DNA of 64,000 nt, taken from assembly GCA_949358305.1 (NCBI GenBank), contig CASHSZ010000002.1, positions 1-64,000 of the forward strand, written 5' to 3'. The position numbers were made by a program, and so were the translations under genes. Source of the stretch: Strigamia acuminata (taxonomy: Eukaryota; Arthropoda; Chilopoda; Geophilomorpha; Linotaeniidae). Under the pieces are notes generated by a model. It was not told where the DNA came from and made no database searches. It was given only the letters and a program-made list of their open reading frames with translations. Shown one piece after another: positions 42,126-52,590 of this stretch. Positions within the stretch are counted from its first letter, which is position 1. Each line of letters starts with the position of its first letter.

Positions 42126-44321
42126 TCACATGTCAAAGATGTGTCCACACAATTCAGTCAAACGTGGTCGGGCTAACCACTTGGTTAATAAATCGGCCAC
42201 GTTCAGTCTTCCAGAAACGTGCCGGATGTCGAAGACCTTGCTTTCATACAGATCGCGTAAATAATGAAAGCGAACCTCGATGTGTTTGTTCGCTTTATTT
42301 TCTACGCGGTTCTTGCTATATTGTATCGCCGCTGTGCTATCAGCCAAGACACAGGGCTGCAAATTCCCAAAGTAGTCGAACATTACCGACATGTTGAAGA
42401 GCCTCTTAAGCCATATCAGTTCCCTGACGCCATCAACGATGGCCACAAACTCTGACTCCATCACGGATAACGTGGTCATCTTCTGCTTTCTACACGACCA
42501 CGAGACCGGAACACCGCCCAGGAAAACCACATGACCTCCGAAACTCCTTCGTTGGTCTACATCCGTAGCGTATGACGCATCGGTAAATACCGTTAGCAAA
42601 GCGCTTTTGCATCTCGAGAGATCAATACAATAATCCTCAGTACTTTTCAGGTACCTGAGTACCTGCAATAACATATTAACATGTCTCTGAGAATGTCGCT
42701 CGTTGTATTGGGAGAGCACAATGGTGGAAAATAGTATGTCTGGTCTGGTTCGCGACGCCAAGAACAGAAGACTACCAACCAGCGATCTATAGGGGAACAC
42801 GGTGTCAAGTTGTTCATCCTTTTTCACCCCCATTATCATAGTACCTACAGCCCCAGGTAAATGAACTTTATGCGACCCATCGATTTTAAAATGGTTGCAT
42901 AATCTCTCGATATATTTGCGCTGATGCACCAAAATCTTGCCATTCACACGCGTAAATTCTATGCCTAGCAAATGGGTCACTGGCCCAAGGTTTACCATTT
43001 GAAAGTGTTCTGTAATCCAGGACAGGACATCTTTCTCGATCTTTTCGTTGCGTGAAAAGATGACTAAGTCATCGACATACACGACTAAAACTACATCTCT
43101 GTCCATACAATAAACACAGTTAAAACCAGGGACCGGTTTGAATCCTATGTGCAACAGTCTGTCGTGCAACTTTTCGAACCACATACGGCCCGACTGATGC
43201 AGGCCGTATAAAGCTTTGTAAAGCTTCCAGCACTTGCCGACATTCTGTGGCGTTTGAAACCCCTTTGGAATTCCCATGTATTGGACCTCGTCCAAATCTC
43301 CGTAGAGATATGCGGCTTTTATGTCCGCATGTGTGTCTCTCCAATTCATGAGGACGACCAACATGCAAAATAACACCAAGATAACAACAAAATTCACCAC
43401 TGGTGAGAACACCTCGGTGAAATCTATGCCCGGTCGCTGTTTAAAACCTTGGGCGACCAGTCTCGCTCGATGACGTCTTATTTCCCCGGTATTATCTCTC
43501 TTGATCTTATAGATCCATTTGCTGCCTAGCAATTGTTGGTCTTTCTCACAATCAACCTCTTCATATACCTTTCTTTCATTAAATATGTCAATTTCTTCTT
43601 GCATTGCGCCAACCCATTCGGACTTTCGCTCGCCTTTTATAGCCTCCTCGTAGGTGTTGGGCTCAAGCGCACAACAACCCGCAAAACCCGCAAATGGGTT
43701 CGGAAGTTCTACATTTTGAGTTTTCCCTGAGAAATCAAACAGATCTGCCTCAAACTCGTATCCGTTTTCTTGGCACCAATGCAATGCCTCAATTCTGCTG
43801 CGGAGCCTTTTCTTATCTGGCGCTACATAATGCGCATAGGTTTGCCCAGCATCCCTTCCTGTTTGCCTAATATATGGTCTGATATCCCAATCATTCATAT
43901 TCAATTTTAACAAAGGAACACCCCCAACTGCTACAGCCTCTTGGCCCCCTCTTACGTTTGGAGAAGCTAACAGTGCTTCTTGAAAAACCTCTTCATCATC
44001 ACTGACTTCGTCAGTTGGTTCTCCAGTAAATTCAATTAGTTTTGGTTTCTTAAAAACCAGGGGTTTAGGGGTTGTTGGTAATGGGGGCTTACCAAGTGTC
44101 AAATCCACAGCTGGTGGAAGCGGCTTTAAAACAGGTGGCACGGCTTGTTGGACAGGTAAACCCTGAATTGGGGGAACTTGACCTGGCAAAATTTGACCTG
44201 GTATAGGAACAGGTGCTAACCTCACTGGTGTTGGTGCTTCGTCATCTGACTCAAGTCCCAAGTCACTCACATTAAAGTATTCAAAACTTTGTGTCTGTTC
44301 CTTTCCGTTTTTAGGAATGTG
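42126..44321 (-). CDS. pol: Copia-4 pol, C-terminal segment (linker, RT, RNase H)
   Basis: The frame begins at the Gypsy-1 insertion (target TGTG at 44318-44321). A proline-rich linker (PVPIPGQILPGQVPP) leads to RT with ADIKAAYLYGDL and YVDD (tyrosine codon at 43077-43079), then RNase H (TDASY, SVMESEF, DSTAAIQY, NVADLLTKWL). No stops occur. The N-terminal segment is at 57825-60354, and the two join exactly without the insert. The first ATG inside this segment (44270) is not the gene start. Confidence 0.94.
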   Translation of the reverse strand, partial: HIPKNGKEQTQSFEYFNVSDLGLESDDEAPTPVRLAPVPIPGQILPGQVPPIQGLPVQQAVPPVLKPLPPAVDLTLGKPPLPTTPKPLVFKKPKLIEFTGEPTDEVSDDEEVFQEALLASPNVRGGQEAVAVGGVPLLKLNMNDWDIRPYIRQTGRDAGQTYAHYVAPDKKRLRSRIEALHWCQENGYEFEADLFDFSGKTQNVELPNPFAGFAGCCALEPNTYEEAIKGERKSEWVGAMQEEIDIFNERKVYEEVDCEKDQQLLGSKWIYKIKRDNTGEIRRHRARLVAQGFKQRPGIDFTEVFSPVVNFVVILVLFCMLVVLMNWRDTHADIKAAYLYGDLDEVQYMGIPKGFQTPQNVGKCWKLYKALYGLHQSGRMWFEKLHDRLLHIGFKPVPGFNCVYCMDRDVVLVVYVDDLVIFSRNEKIEKDVLSWITEHFQMVNLGPVTHLLGIEFTRVNGKILVHQRKYIERLCNHFKIDGSHKVHLPGAVGTMIMGVKKDEQLDTVFPYRSLVGSLLFLASRTRPDILFSTIVLSQYNERHSQRHVNMLLQVLRYLKSTEDYCIDLSRCKSALLTVFTDASYATDVDQRRSFGGHVVFLGGVPVSWSCRKQKMTTLSVMESEFVAIVDGVRELIWLKRLFNMSVMFDYFGNLQPCVLADSTAAIQYSKNRVENKANKHIEVRFHYLRDLYESKVFDIRHVSGRLNVADLLTKWLARPRLTELCGHIFDM

Positions 44322-45340
44322 TGTTGTGACCCGACTGGACCGGGGTCAACGAAGAGTTTCTCTCGTGACCTCGTTTCGGGTGTAAGGGGAGCCGCAAGCG
44401 CGTCTCCCTTCCCTCAGTGCATTGACATCTAGTCAATGGACAGGCGTCTGCCCTGAGGGAGTGGGGATGGCTCGTCCACCCCACCATTGGGTGATTCCGG
44501 TCACCTGTCAACCCCGCTTTGTGCAAAGGAATGTGCCTTGCACTGAGCGGGCAGAACCAACACAACCATCAAACGAGAAACACACGTAAACCCGTCGTCC
44601 TACAAGATCAGGCCCAAGTAAATATACTGGGATTGACCAAGGACAAAGGACAATTTACCGTGAGTACGTTTGGTCAGTGTCAAACTCCGCAGAGTAACCT
44701 GCGAGATAAGATTACCACACTATTTTAGCACACCAGCTAGAAATAGTAAAAACCACTCCAGTTTAGCGAGTTGTGCAGACAAACGGTCGCACAAGCCTAA
44801 ACTGCAGTAAAACCACGACGAGCGTTCCCGCCGCTGTGTGACCGCCGGGAGCCAGAAGAGTCCGCCGCTGTGTGATCGCCGGACACCACACAAAAACCTA
44901 GACAACAGCCCGAAGTAAGCCTTTTAACTAAGCATTCACTCGCGCCCGACCAGCGTGAGCCCGAAGGACCAGCCAGAGACGAGCCGAGGACGCCATATTG
45001 CCACGCCGGCCCAAGACGACACCACGTTGCCACAACGAGGACGCCATCTTGCACACGACCGAGACAACAGACGACCTCGCCGATTCCAGCCAGCTTTCAT
45101 CATACCTTTACCTTTCCATTTCCCTTCACCCATTCCGATTTACCTTTTACCTACCTTTTATATATATATATATATAAGATATATCTGTACATTGTCCCAC
45201 AGAATAAATCTATATTATATTTTACCTTTTATATCTGTGTAATCATTTCTTTGGGTAAACCGCTTGAGCAAAGCGGTAGTGAGTTAGTCGAATTAAGTAA
45301 TCAACCCACGAGTTAGCGACGGTTAGAGTTGAGCGCGACA
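44322..45340 (+). repeat. Gypsy-1 5' LTR (1019 bp)
   Basis: TGTTGTGACC...GCGCGACA. It holds two CGCCATNTTG motifs (44991-45000 and 45041-45051), an alternating TA tract likely acting as TATA element (about 45159-45177) and AATAAA (45203-45208), so transcription probably starts close to 45190. Short frames inside it are shadows. Confidence 0.95.
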
Positions 45341-45342
45341 CG

Positions 45343-45360
45343 TGGGGGCCTGTCCGGGAT
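45343..45360 (+). promoter_or_regulatory. Gypsy-1 primer binding site (tRNA-Pro-like)
   Basis: TGGGGGCCTGTCCGGGAT starts two bases after the LTR and matches the complement of the animal tRNA-Pro 3' end at 16 of 18 positions (mismatches at positions 8 and 9). Confidence 0.8.
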
Positions 45361-45412
45361 CAAGTCGAATAACTGATTCTAACCTGTGATTACATCATAC
45401 CCAAAGCAAGAA

Positions 45413-48400
45413 ATGGCAGATAATACCCGAGTAACAGATTCCGACTCCGACGCAAACAAGAGAGCCGGCAGTCGTAAAGGCGCCGACTATCACTTGCGAT
45501 CTGGAGGTCCCTTACCCAAAGCCTCAGCGCACGAAGCGAGGCAAAAACGGCGTAAGCCTAAACCCGATCGTAGAAGCGCATCCGAGGCATCGCACCCGTC
45601 TCGCACCGAGACGAGGCAGCGATTGGACGAGACAGAGCGGGGTGAAGAGCAATCTCACTCCAAACTGCCGCGTTCTAACCGTGACGGCGAGACGAGCGGA
45701 AACGAGGTTTTATCCCGTAACCAATCGCCTCGTCTAACGCACGACACCGAGGTGGGCAGTCCGAAAGCAGCGTCTCCGATACAAAAGACGGCCTCAAATA
45801 CGACCGCTAATTCGGCACTAAACACGCCAATTACGCAAAGCCGCCCAGCTTCGGTCAGGTCCGAAGGACACAAGTCCAACTCATCCTCTGTCAAGCGTGT
45901 TTCGAGCCAGCCTTACAGCGTCTCGGGCACCTTGATTGATGCGATGCAATTGGCACAGGCGGAAGGAGTGAGATACACCCTTCCGACGGGGAAAATTACC
46001 GTGTACGAAACGTTACAGATCGTACGTGCAGCTTTAAAAGCGCACAGTGTATCCCCACAAATCACCATTGTTGAAGGTGCACACGCTCAACAATTGGTTG
46101 ATTCCGCTCAATTTGAAGCGGATGCAGAGAACGAGGCTCGTCAAGCCATTCGCGAGAGACGGAGGAAGCTGGCGGAAAGAGAAGCGCAAGCTCTCGAGTA
46201 CGGCAGAACCCAGCCCAATCCGACTACTCCCGAGGAGGTAGAAATAGTTGACCGAGCCCTGAGAGCACATCGATATGCTTTCCACTCGCAACAAGAAGCA
46301 GAGCGAGCATTTATGGCCAGATTGCGACGAGATGACCCGAAATCCGTCCGCAAACCAGAGGTCAGTTCATCCGAGCTGTCCGACGAGAGCCTAGAGGGAG
46401 ACCCAAAGCGCACGCCGAAGGCCAAACCCAAACCCCAGCCGGAGAGAGCAACACCAGCTACTCCGCGCAAGAGAGATGCGTCGGCCAGAGAACAACAAAC
46501 TCGGCCCCGCATGCAAGCTCTCGATTCAGCCACAAATAATGCGATAACGCGATTAATCAACGCTAATAATGCTAGGCGAAATGAAGAGCAAGCTCTCACA
46601 AGCCAACAGCATGATAATCCACAAGGGACTGAGTGGCAACAACCAGTGCCCATCCTTAAAGACGACGAGTCGTCAAGGAGACAATCGCATGATCGCACCT
46701 CTTCGCGAGAAGAAGGCAAACGCGATGAAAGACCGAAATATTTTCACTACGGAAATAGTGATTCGTCGTCAGATGGACTGGAGTCAAATGCACCCAGTCA
46801 TCACGATTCGGAGAGAGGTTCCGGAGAAAGACGAAGGGAAAGAGAACGCGATGAACGCAGAGAAAGGGAACGTGACGACCGTCGTAGGGGCCGGAAAGAG
46901 TCAAACTCTTCACGGCGCAACCCGCCACGCCGCTCACCGTCTCCCGACCCCAGCTCCGACCCCTCATCCAACGACGACAGACGAAAGGAAAAATCAAGTA
47001 ATCGCCGGAAGAGATCCAACTCTCCGCGCGATAGAGAGAAACGACGTCGATCGGAAAATAGCGACCACCGACGGGAGGAGTTTCAGGACCTTCCCCGACA
47101 AAGCGCGTTTACCGATTCGACGGGTCGGCAGTATACGATGGGAGAGCTTGGAAGAGCCCTACTCGGCTCGTTAAAAGCCGAGGGAATTGATCTGAGCAAA
47201 CGAAACGATCGTAATCGTAGCACTGGTGACCGCGTAAAGAAAAAATACGCTGTCTCCCGACGTGACACCATGAGTGTTACCGGGAATATTAGGTGGCAAT
47301 TTTATATTCAGAACCGTTTCGACGGGTCATGGAAAGCGGGAGATCGCTTCCTTGACGAAGTAATTCGAATTAAGACTGCCACTAAAGCCACCGTAGGAGA
47401 CATGCTCACCCACGGTATTGTCGAGCTAATGACAGGCTCGGCACGTGAGTGGTACCAAGGATTGAAAGGCGTCAATTGGGACGACTTTTTAATGAGATTC
47501 GACCTGCGCTACGGCGAGACACCCGAAGAGGTGAGCCGAAAGATGCGAGGTCTTCGCCAGATGCCTGGTGAAACCATAATGGATTACGACATTCGCGCCA
47601 GATTGTTGTTCGAAAAGGCCCCGATGGAATTTCACGCCACGGGATTCAACCTTTTCTTTCTCGGCGGTTTGTCGGAATACTCGCAAAGGGTGCTACTTGA
47701 AGAAAGGGCACCGACAGGAGGTAGCTACGAGGAGATGAGCGCCTTCCTGTTCGAGAACACGATAGATATCGAGAAGAGATATTATTCCGCTTTACCAGAA
47801 GCGGAGAAAGCAGCGACCGCAAAACGTCTCAAGTTGAGTGCGGAAAGATATGGGGCGACAGATAAGATTATGCGCCCTACTGAATATCTTAGCGGTATAA
47901 TGGAGCTGGCAGAAGCTAGCGTTGGTTTACAAATAAAAAATAAACTGACATCCACGCTGCCTTCCAACCCTTTGGCCGCCCCTAAAAAGGCACCGACAGC
48001 GTCAGCCATGCAAGCGACACTGGAGGAGGTCAAGGAGGGGGAGGAAGCCGGACAAGATGCCGGAAAATCAGACAAAAAAGAAGAAAAAGACGATTATTCG
48101 ACGGACGAAGAAATACGAAGCTATCGCGATACCTTATCAACGGGTTGCGATGAGGAAGGACCGCTAGTACATCTCATCCATCGAGATAGAGCGGTAGAAG
48201 AATTTCGCGCCAGGTTAAAACCAAATGCCGGCCGAATTCCGAAGTATTTTCGAAAAAATTACACGCCACCGTCGAAAGCAGACCCTGAAAAGAAAAAATC
48301 GACTGAAGCCCCAAGAGACAAATCAAATATTCGTTGTTTCAAGTGTAACCAACCGGGTCACTATTCCAATGAGTGCCCAAGAACAGCGAAAGAAGACGCT

Positions 48401-48496
48401 AAATTTGACGCAATAATGAAGCAGATGGCAGAGATTAAACTCGCCATGGCAAAAAACGAGTCAAAAAACGAGTCAGCGCAGGCGGCGAAGAAATAA
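45413..48496 (+). CDS. gag: Gypsy-1 ORF1: Gag (1027 aa)
   Basis: ATG 45413 (MADNTRVTDSDSD, A at -3) is taken as start; the frame is open only from a GTG a little upstream. The N-terminal 550 residues are charged and low-complexity, rich in Arg, Ser and Glu with RRERERDERR-type runs. A Retrotrans_gag-like capsid region follows at roughly residues 620-800 (SAREWYQGL, FDLRYGE, LRQMPGETIMDY). A lysine/glutamate linker leads to one CCHC knuckle, CFKCNQPGHYSNEC, at residue 975. Much longer than most Gypsy Gags. The end contains two A_AAA_AAC heptamers for a -1 shift into pol. Confidence 0.93.
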   Translation: MADNTRVTDSDSDANKRAGSRKGADYHLRSGGPLPKASAHEARQKRRKPKPDRRSASEASHPSRTETRQRLDETERGEEQSHSKLPRSNRDGETSGNEVLSRNQSPRLTHDTEVGSPKAASPIQKTASNTTANSALNTPITQSRPASVRSEGHKSNSSSVKRVSSQPYSVSGTLIDAMQLAQAEGVRYTLPTGKITVYETLQIVRAALKAHSVSPQITIVEGAHAQQLVDSAQFEADAENEARQAIRERRRKLAEREAQALEYGRTQPNPTTPEEVEIVDRALRAHRYAFHSQQEAERAFMARLRRDDPKSVRKPEVSSSELSDESLEGDPKRTPKAKPKPQPERATPATPRKRDASAREQQTRPRMQALDSATNNAITRLINANNARRNEEQALTSQQHDNPQGTEWQQPVPILKDDESSRRQSHDRTSSREEGKRDERPKYFHYGNSDSSSDGLESNAPSHHDSERGSGERRRERERDERRERERDDRRRGRKESNSSRRNPPRRSPSPDPSSDPSSNDDRRKEKSSNRRKRSNSPRDREKRRRSENSDHRREEFQDLPRQSAFTDSTGRQYTMGELGRALLGSLKAEGIDLSKRNDRNRSTGDRVKKKYAVSRRDTMSVTGNIRWQFYIQNRFDGSWKAGDRFLDEVIRIKTATKATVGDMLTHGIVELMTGSAREWYQGLKGVNWDDFLMRFDLRYGETPEEVSRKMRGLRQMPGETIMDYDIRARLLFEKAPMEFHATGFNLFFLGGLSEYSQRVLLEERAPTGGSYEEMSAFLFENTIDIEKRYYSALPEAEKAATAKRLKLSAERYGATDKIMRPTEYLSGIMELAEASVGLQIKNKLTSTLPSNPLAAPKKAPTASAMQATLEEVKEGEEAGQDAGKSDKKEEKDDYSTDEEIRSYRDTLSTGCDEEGPLVHLIHRDRAVEEFRARLKPNAGRIPKYFRKNYTPPSKADPEKKKSTEAPRDKSNIRCFKCNQPGHYSNECPRTAKEDAKFDAIMKQMAEIKLAMAKNESKNESAQAAKK

Positions 48497-51400
48497 CTTC
48501 TCGACCGTCTGCGCCATTCATGAAGAAGAAGGGGTTTAACAAAGGGTTCGATAAGCCGCCACCAGTCAAAGAAATGGGTAGTGACATAGCTAACGCCCAA
48601 ATTCAAGACAGGGCCAACAACGCTTTGCAGGTAATTACCGCAAACGCTGAGGCTGAGGCGGAAGAACCGAACCTACTGCTTGAAGAATTACCTCAAGTAG
48701 TCGAAGACACAGAAGAATTTCGTGTTTTCATGTGCAACGTGGCGGTCGAATACACCAACCGCCTATGCATGTTGCCCATGACAATAGAACGTGAAAAAAT
48801 TATGGGACTACTAGACTCGGGAGCAGATCGCTCGTTCGTTTCCGAAGACATAGTAGCATCATTGGGTCTCACCGATAAGATAAAAGGCGTTAATAAAAAT
48901 ATACGTCTAAAAACCGCCAACGGAATGGCGCGTCCAAAAGGAGTTATATTATTGACCATGGAGTGGCTCGGAGGGGTAGAACAGCACCCTTTCCTGGTCC
49001 TGCCCACATGCGACAGAATTTTTCTGTTGGGCTTAGACCTCATGGCGTCAATGGAAATACAACCAAATCCAATAACGAAATCTTGGAATTATATCAGAAA
49101 TGATAAGGAAAGACCCGCAATTGTCGTGCCACCAGCTCTTGTAAAAGAAGCGGCCGACAAGACACAGTGGGAGAAAGGCCTAAAGAAATTCGTTCAAGAC
49201 TACGATTTTAAAGCATTCGTAACAGAATTGCAACGGGACAATGTAGTGGAAACACTTGTCGCCGACGCCGCTTTAGAATTAAACGAAGCGGCAGCCCTAC
49301 GAAGGGTCCTACTTAAATATGAGGGGATCCTGTCGAAAAAACCGGGCCGAACGAATAGGGCTATTCACGAAATTAAATTGACGGATAATAAACCTATACG
49401 AGTTGCGTATAAGGGAATGAACCCGCAAAAACGTGAAATAGTGCAAAAAATGTGCCAAGAAATGCTAGACAGTGGCATTGTCTCCGAGGCCCAGGGAGAA
49501 TACGCGACGCGAGTTGTGCTCGTGATGCGCCCGGGCTCGGACCCACGCCTGTGCATTGATTACCGCCCATTAAACGCGGTGACAGAGATAGATCCCATAC
49601 AGATGCCGTCTATCGAATCCATTTTGAGAGAGCTTAGCCCCTTTTCTTGGGTTACGACGATGGATCTGTCGAAGGGGTACTGGCAAGTTGAGATGAGGCC
49701 AGAGGATAAGATAAAAACAGCATTTTACTCGCCAATTGGACGGTTGATGTTCAACGTCATGCCATTTGGTTTAGTGAATGCTCCCAGTACCTTTCAGAGG
49801 CTAATCGAAAGCGTATTGGGTGATATCCTGCATCAGTTTGTATGGGCATACCTAGATGACATAGTTATTGCCTCTAAAACATTCGAAGAGCACATTGAGC
49901 ACATCGACCAAGTGCTCACCCGGCTGGCAAAAGCTGGGTTACACGTGCATCCGGGCAAGAGCAAGTTCTGTCGAAAGGAGCTTGCCTTCCTGGGTTATCG
50001 CATTGGAGTCAATGGTTTAGCTATTGGCCCCGAAAAAATCGATGCGATTAATCGTTTCCCACCACCCGAGGACGTTAAAGGTGTCCAACGGTTTATGGGA
50101 ATGATAAACTTCTTCGGCAGGTTGCTACCGGGTCTAGCTGAAGTGGCAGCCCCAGTTACCGACCTCCTGAAGAATGAAAACGAATTTGTATGGTCAAATG
50201 AGTGCAACATCGCATTTAATGCGATAAAGAGGATGCTGACGGAAGTCGGCGTAATGCCTCTACCCGACCTAAACCGGCCGTTCATATTACATACGGACGC
50301 CAGCAGAGTTGGGTTGGGAGCCGCGTTGCTTCAAACACACGTGCGCGACGGAGTCAAACAAGACCTGCCGTGCATGTTTATAAGTCGCAAACTCCAAGGC
50401 GCTGAAAAAAATTACAACGCCACAGAGTTGGAGTGTTTGGCAGTTGTGTGGGCCATAAGGAAATTCAGAGATTATCTCGAATATACCAAATTTGTGGTCC
50501 ACACAGATCATCAAGCGTTACAATGGCTGATGAAATTAAAAGAGCCAGCCGGTCGACTAGCCAGATGGCAGTTAGAACTGATGGCATGCGACTTGACCAT
50601 TCAATACAAGCCCGGCAAATATAACGTCGTGGCTGACGCTCTGTCACGGGCACCAGTGTCAGATCCAATCGACGCTGACGATGATGGCGAGGATGACTCC
50701 CGCATCATTTATTGCCCTACGAGTTGTCACCGTTGGGATTTAAGGAAGATGAATGAAATTCCCACCGCGTCTCCGGCAGATGTAAAATTCTGTGGATTTT
50801 GGACGCGGTTATACCAACCAGCTGCTGACAATTACCCAAATGCAAGGAAGGAATTTAAGCTAGAGCGGAGAATAAATGACCCGCTTCTAAGCGCCTTCCA
50901 CGCTCATGTCGGCGAGCAGATGCAAAGCAGTCCCCCGACAAGGGAGGAAATAATTGTGCAACAAAAATTAGACAAGAAATGTCAGGACAGAGCTAGATTC
51001 GTACTGACAGGAAAATATCCGCCCAATCTAACCAGAAGGCAGAAGCGTCGTTATGCACACGAATCCATAGATTACCTATTGGATGACGGCCTTTTAGTGA
51101 AACATCACCCAAATCACCAAGATGACTTGAGTGAATCGGACACCGCAGTAAAGGTAGTAATACCTGCTTCCTTAATCGGTCGCGTGCTGTGGTTGTTACA
51201 CGGGCACCCGCTTGCGAGCCATGCGGGAGTAAGCAGAACACTCTATCGTGCTACACAGCTTTTTCACTGGACAGGGATGAAAAAAGATATTGCTCTTTTT
51301 GTCCACCAATGTCAGCGATGTCAAGCGTGCAAGCCGAGGAGTAAATCACCATTCGAAACTATTTTCTTAGGGCCTTACGCGCCTTTTGATTGTTTAAGTG

Positions 51401-52590
51401 TCGATGTGATGGGCCCAAAACCCGTTACGGGAGATAAAAATGCGTACATTATCGTTATAATGGACGTGGCAACTCGTTGGCCCGAGTTGTACGCCGTCGC
51501 TAGACCTTCAGCAGAGAAAATCGTTGAATGTATCTACGACGTGGCGTTACGTTACGGATTTCCACGTAAAATTATATCCGATAACGGACCCCAATTTATC
51601 TCGAAAATTTGGGGTAAGTTTTGTGAGAAATTCGGGATTGTGGCGTCACATACTTCGACCTACAATCCTAGAACAAATCCCGTTGAGCGACTCAACAGGG
51701 ACATTAAATATGCATTAAGTATATTCACTGACATCCACAATAGGTGGGATGAATACTTGAGGGAGATCGCGTTCAGCATACGAACAACAGTCTCGAGGAC
51801 GAGAGATTTTTCTCCGGCCTACCTCAACTTCGCCCGAGAGCTACGAGTGCCTTGGGACCCACGAGTGGCAGAGTCGGTAAATGTGGTGGACCCAGAGAAA
51901 CCACATGAGTATGTGTATAAATTGGAGCAAACAATTTCGAACACATACAAGCATATGATGGCGCACATTTTTAACATGCGCGACCGCATTTTACAAGATA
52001 AAAGCGGTGGAAAATTCGTGAATTTCGAGATCAATGATTTGGTGTGGAAAGATGCACACACCCTCTCAAATGCAGCGAGAGGGATCACCGCCAGCTTGGC
52101 CGACAAGAGAGATGGTCCGTATGTAATCATCGGCAAGCATGGCGGTAACGCGTATAAATTACGCAAGCTCGAGGACAACACCGAGCAAAAATCGATCCAG
52201 GTACGAGAGTTAACTCCGTACATTCCGGAATTCCCGCAAGAAATGTGGGCCAAGGGCCAAGTCAAGTCTAAAACTGACGGCCAAATCGTCGATATGTTCG
52301 CTGGCGAGTCGGAACAAGCACCGCCAAGTGACAACGAGGAGTATTTCGACGCCCCTTCACCTCCGGTAAACGAGATAGTTGAATCCGTTCCGGATCCAAT
52401 TTTGGTCGGGGGGGAAACAGGAGAAACTCCTGAAACAAACACAAAAAACACGGATAAAAAAGAAAACAATAATGAGGAGGTACAGACACAAAAAACAACA
52501 AAAAATATCGTACCTGCCTCGATCCGTAACCTGCGACCAAAAAGAGATAATCCGTTCATAAAAGGCGGAAAGGTCGTAGGAAAGAAGTAA
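48439..52590 (+). CDS. pol: Gypsy-1 ORF2: Pol (protease, RT, RNase H, integrase)
   Basis: In the -1 frame relative to gag; its first ATG is 48520 but entry is probably by frameshift near 48457 or 48469. Residues counted from 48520: protease LLDSGADRSF with D at 99; RT with RVVLVMRPG, TTMDLSKGYWQ, MPFGLVNAP and YLDD at 444; RNase H with HTDAS and DHQAL; integrase zinc domain (HPLASHAGVS ... CQRCQACK) about 895-935, then catalytic D in SVDVMG, D in SDNGPQF and E in NPVERLNRD. A GPY/F module (RDGPYVII) follows. The order RT-RH-IN places it in Ty3/Gypsy. The acidic tail ends 1356 codons from that ATG. No stop or missing catalytic residue. Confidence 0.95.
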   Translation, partial: TRHGKKRVKKRVSAGGEEITSRPSAPFMKKKGFNKGFDKPPPVKEMGSDIANAQIQDRANNALQVITANAEAEAEEPNLLLEELPQVVEDTEEFRVFMCNVAVEYTNRLCMLPMTIEREKIMGLLDSGADRSFVSEDIVASLGLTDKIKGVNKNIRLKTANGMARPKGVILLTMEWLGGVEQHPFLVLPTCDRIFLLGLDLMASMEIQPNPITKSWNYIRNDKERPAIVVPPALVKEAADKTQWEKGLKKFVQDYDFKAFVTELQRDNVVETLVADAALELNEAAALRRVLLKYEGILSKKPGRTNRAIHEIKLTDNKPIRVAYKGMNPQKREIVQKMCQEMLDSGIVSEAQGEYATRVVLVMRPGSDPRLCIDYRPLNAVTEIDPIQMPSIESILRELSPFSWVTTMDLSKGYWQVEMRPEDKIKTAFYSPIGRLMFNVMPFGLVNAPSTFQRLIESVLGDILHQFVWAYLDDIVIASKTFEEHIEHIDQVLTRLAKAGLHVHPGKSKFCRKELAFLGYRIGVNGLAIGPEKIDAINRFPPPEDVKGVQRFMGMINFFGRLLPGLAEVAAPVTDLLKNENEFVWSNECNIAFNAIKRMLTEVGVMPLPDLNRPFILHTDASRVGLGAALLQTHVRDGVKQDLPCMFISRKLQGAEKNYNATELECLAVVWAIRKFRDYLEYTKFVVHTDHQALQWLMKLKEPAGRLARWQLELMACDLTIQYKPGKYNVVADALSRAPVSDPIDADDDGEDDSRIIYCPTSCHRWDLRKMNEIPTASPADVKFCGFWTRLYQPAADNYPNARKEFKLERRINDPLLSAFHAHVGEQMQSSPPTREEIIVQQKLDKKCQDRARFVLTGKYPPNLTRRQKRRYAHESIDYLLDDGLLVKHHPNHQDDLSESDTAVKVVIPASLIGRVLWLLHGHPLASHAGVSRTLYRATQLFHWTGMKKDIALFVHQCQRCQACKPRSKSPFETIFLGPYAPFDCLSVDVMGPKPVTGDKNAYIIVIMDVATRWPELYAVARPSAEKIVECIYDVALRYGFPRKIISDNGPQFISKIWGKFCEKFGIVASHTSTYNPRTNPVERLNRDIKYALSIFTDIHNRWDEYLREIAFSIRTTVSRTRDFSPAYLNFARELRVPWDPRVAESVNVVDPEKPHEYVYKLEQTISNTYKHMMAHIFNMRDRILQDKSGGKFVNFEINDLVWKDAHTLSNAARGITASLADKRDGPYVIIGKHGGNAYKLRKLEDNTEQKSIQVRELTPYIPEFPQEMWAKGQVKSKTDGQIVDMFAGESEQAPPSDNEEYFDAPSPPVNEIVESVPDPILVGGETGETPETNTKNTDKKENNNEEVQTQKTTKNIVPASIRNLRPKRDNPFIKGGKVVGKK
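48451..48514 (+). promoter_or_regulatory. Gypsy-1 programmed -1 ribosomal frameshift signal
   Basis: Two slippery heptamers A_AAA_AAC in the gag phase at 48451-48457 and 48463-48469. Six nt after the second, a 10-bp stem (GCGCAGGCGG 48476-48485 with CCGTCTGCGC 48505-48514, one G-T pair) encloses an inner GAAG/CTTC helix. The pol frame is -1 to gag and open from 48439, and the gag stop (48494-48496) lies in the loop. All parts of a classical signal are present. Confidence 0.85.

Noticed and set aside
44720-45242. Several short frames inside the Gypsy-1 LTRs, repeated at 57204-57726
   Set aside because: They recur only because the LTRs are copies of each other; no coding signal.
46141-46719. 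192-codon minus-strand frame opposite Gypsy-1 gag
   Set aside because: Arises from the Arg/Ser/Glu-rich low-complexity coding of gag on the other strand.
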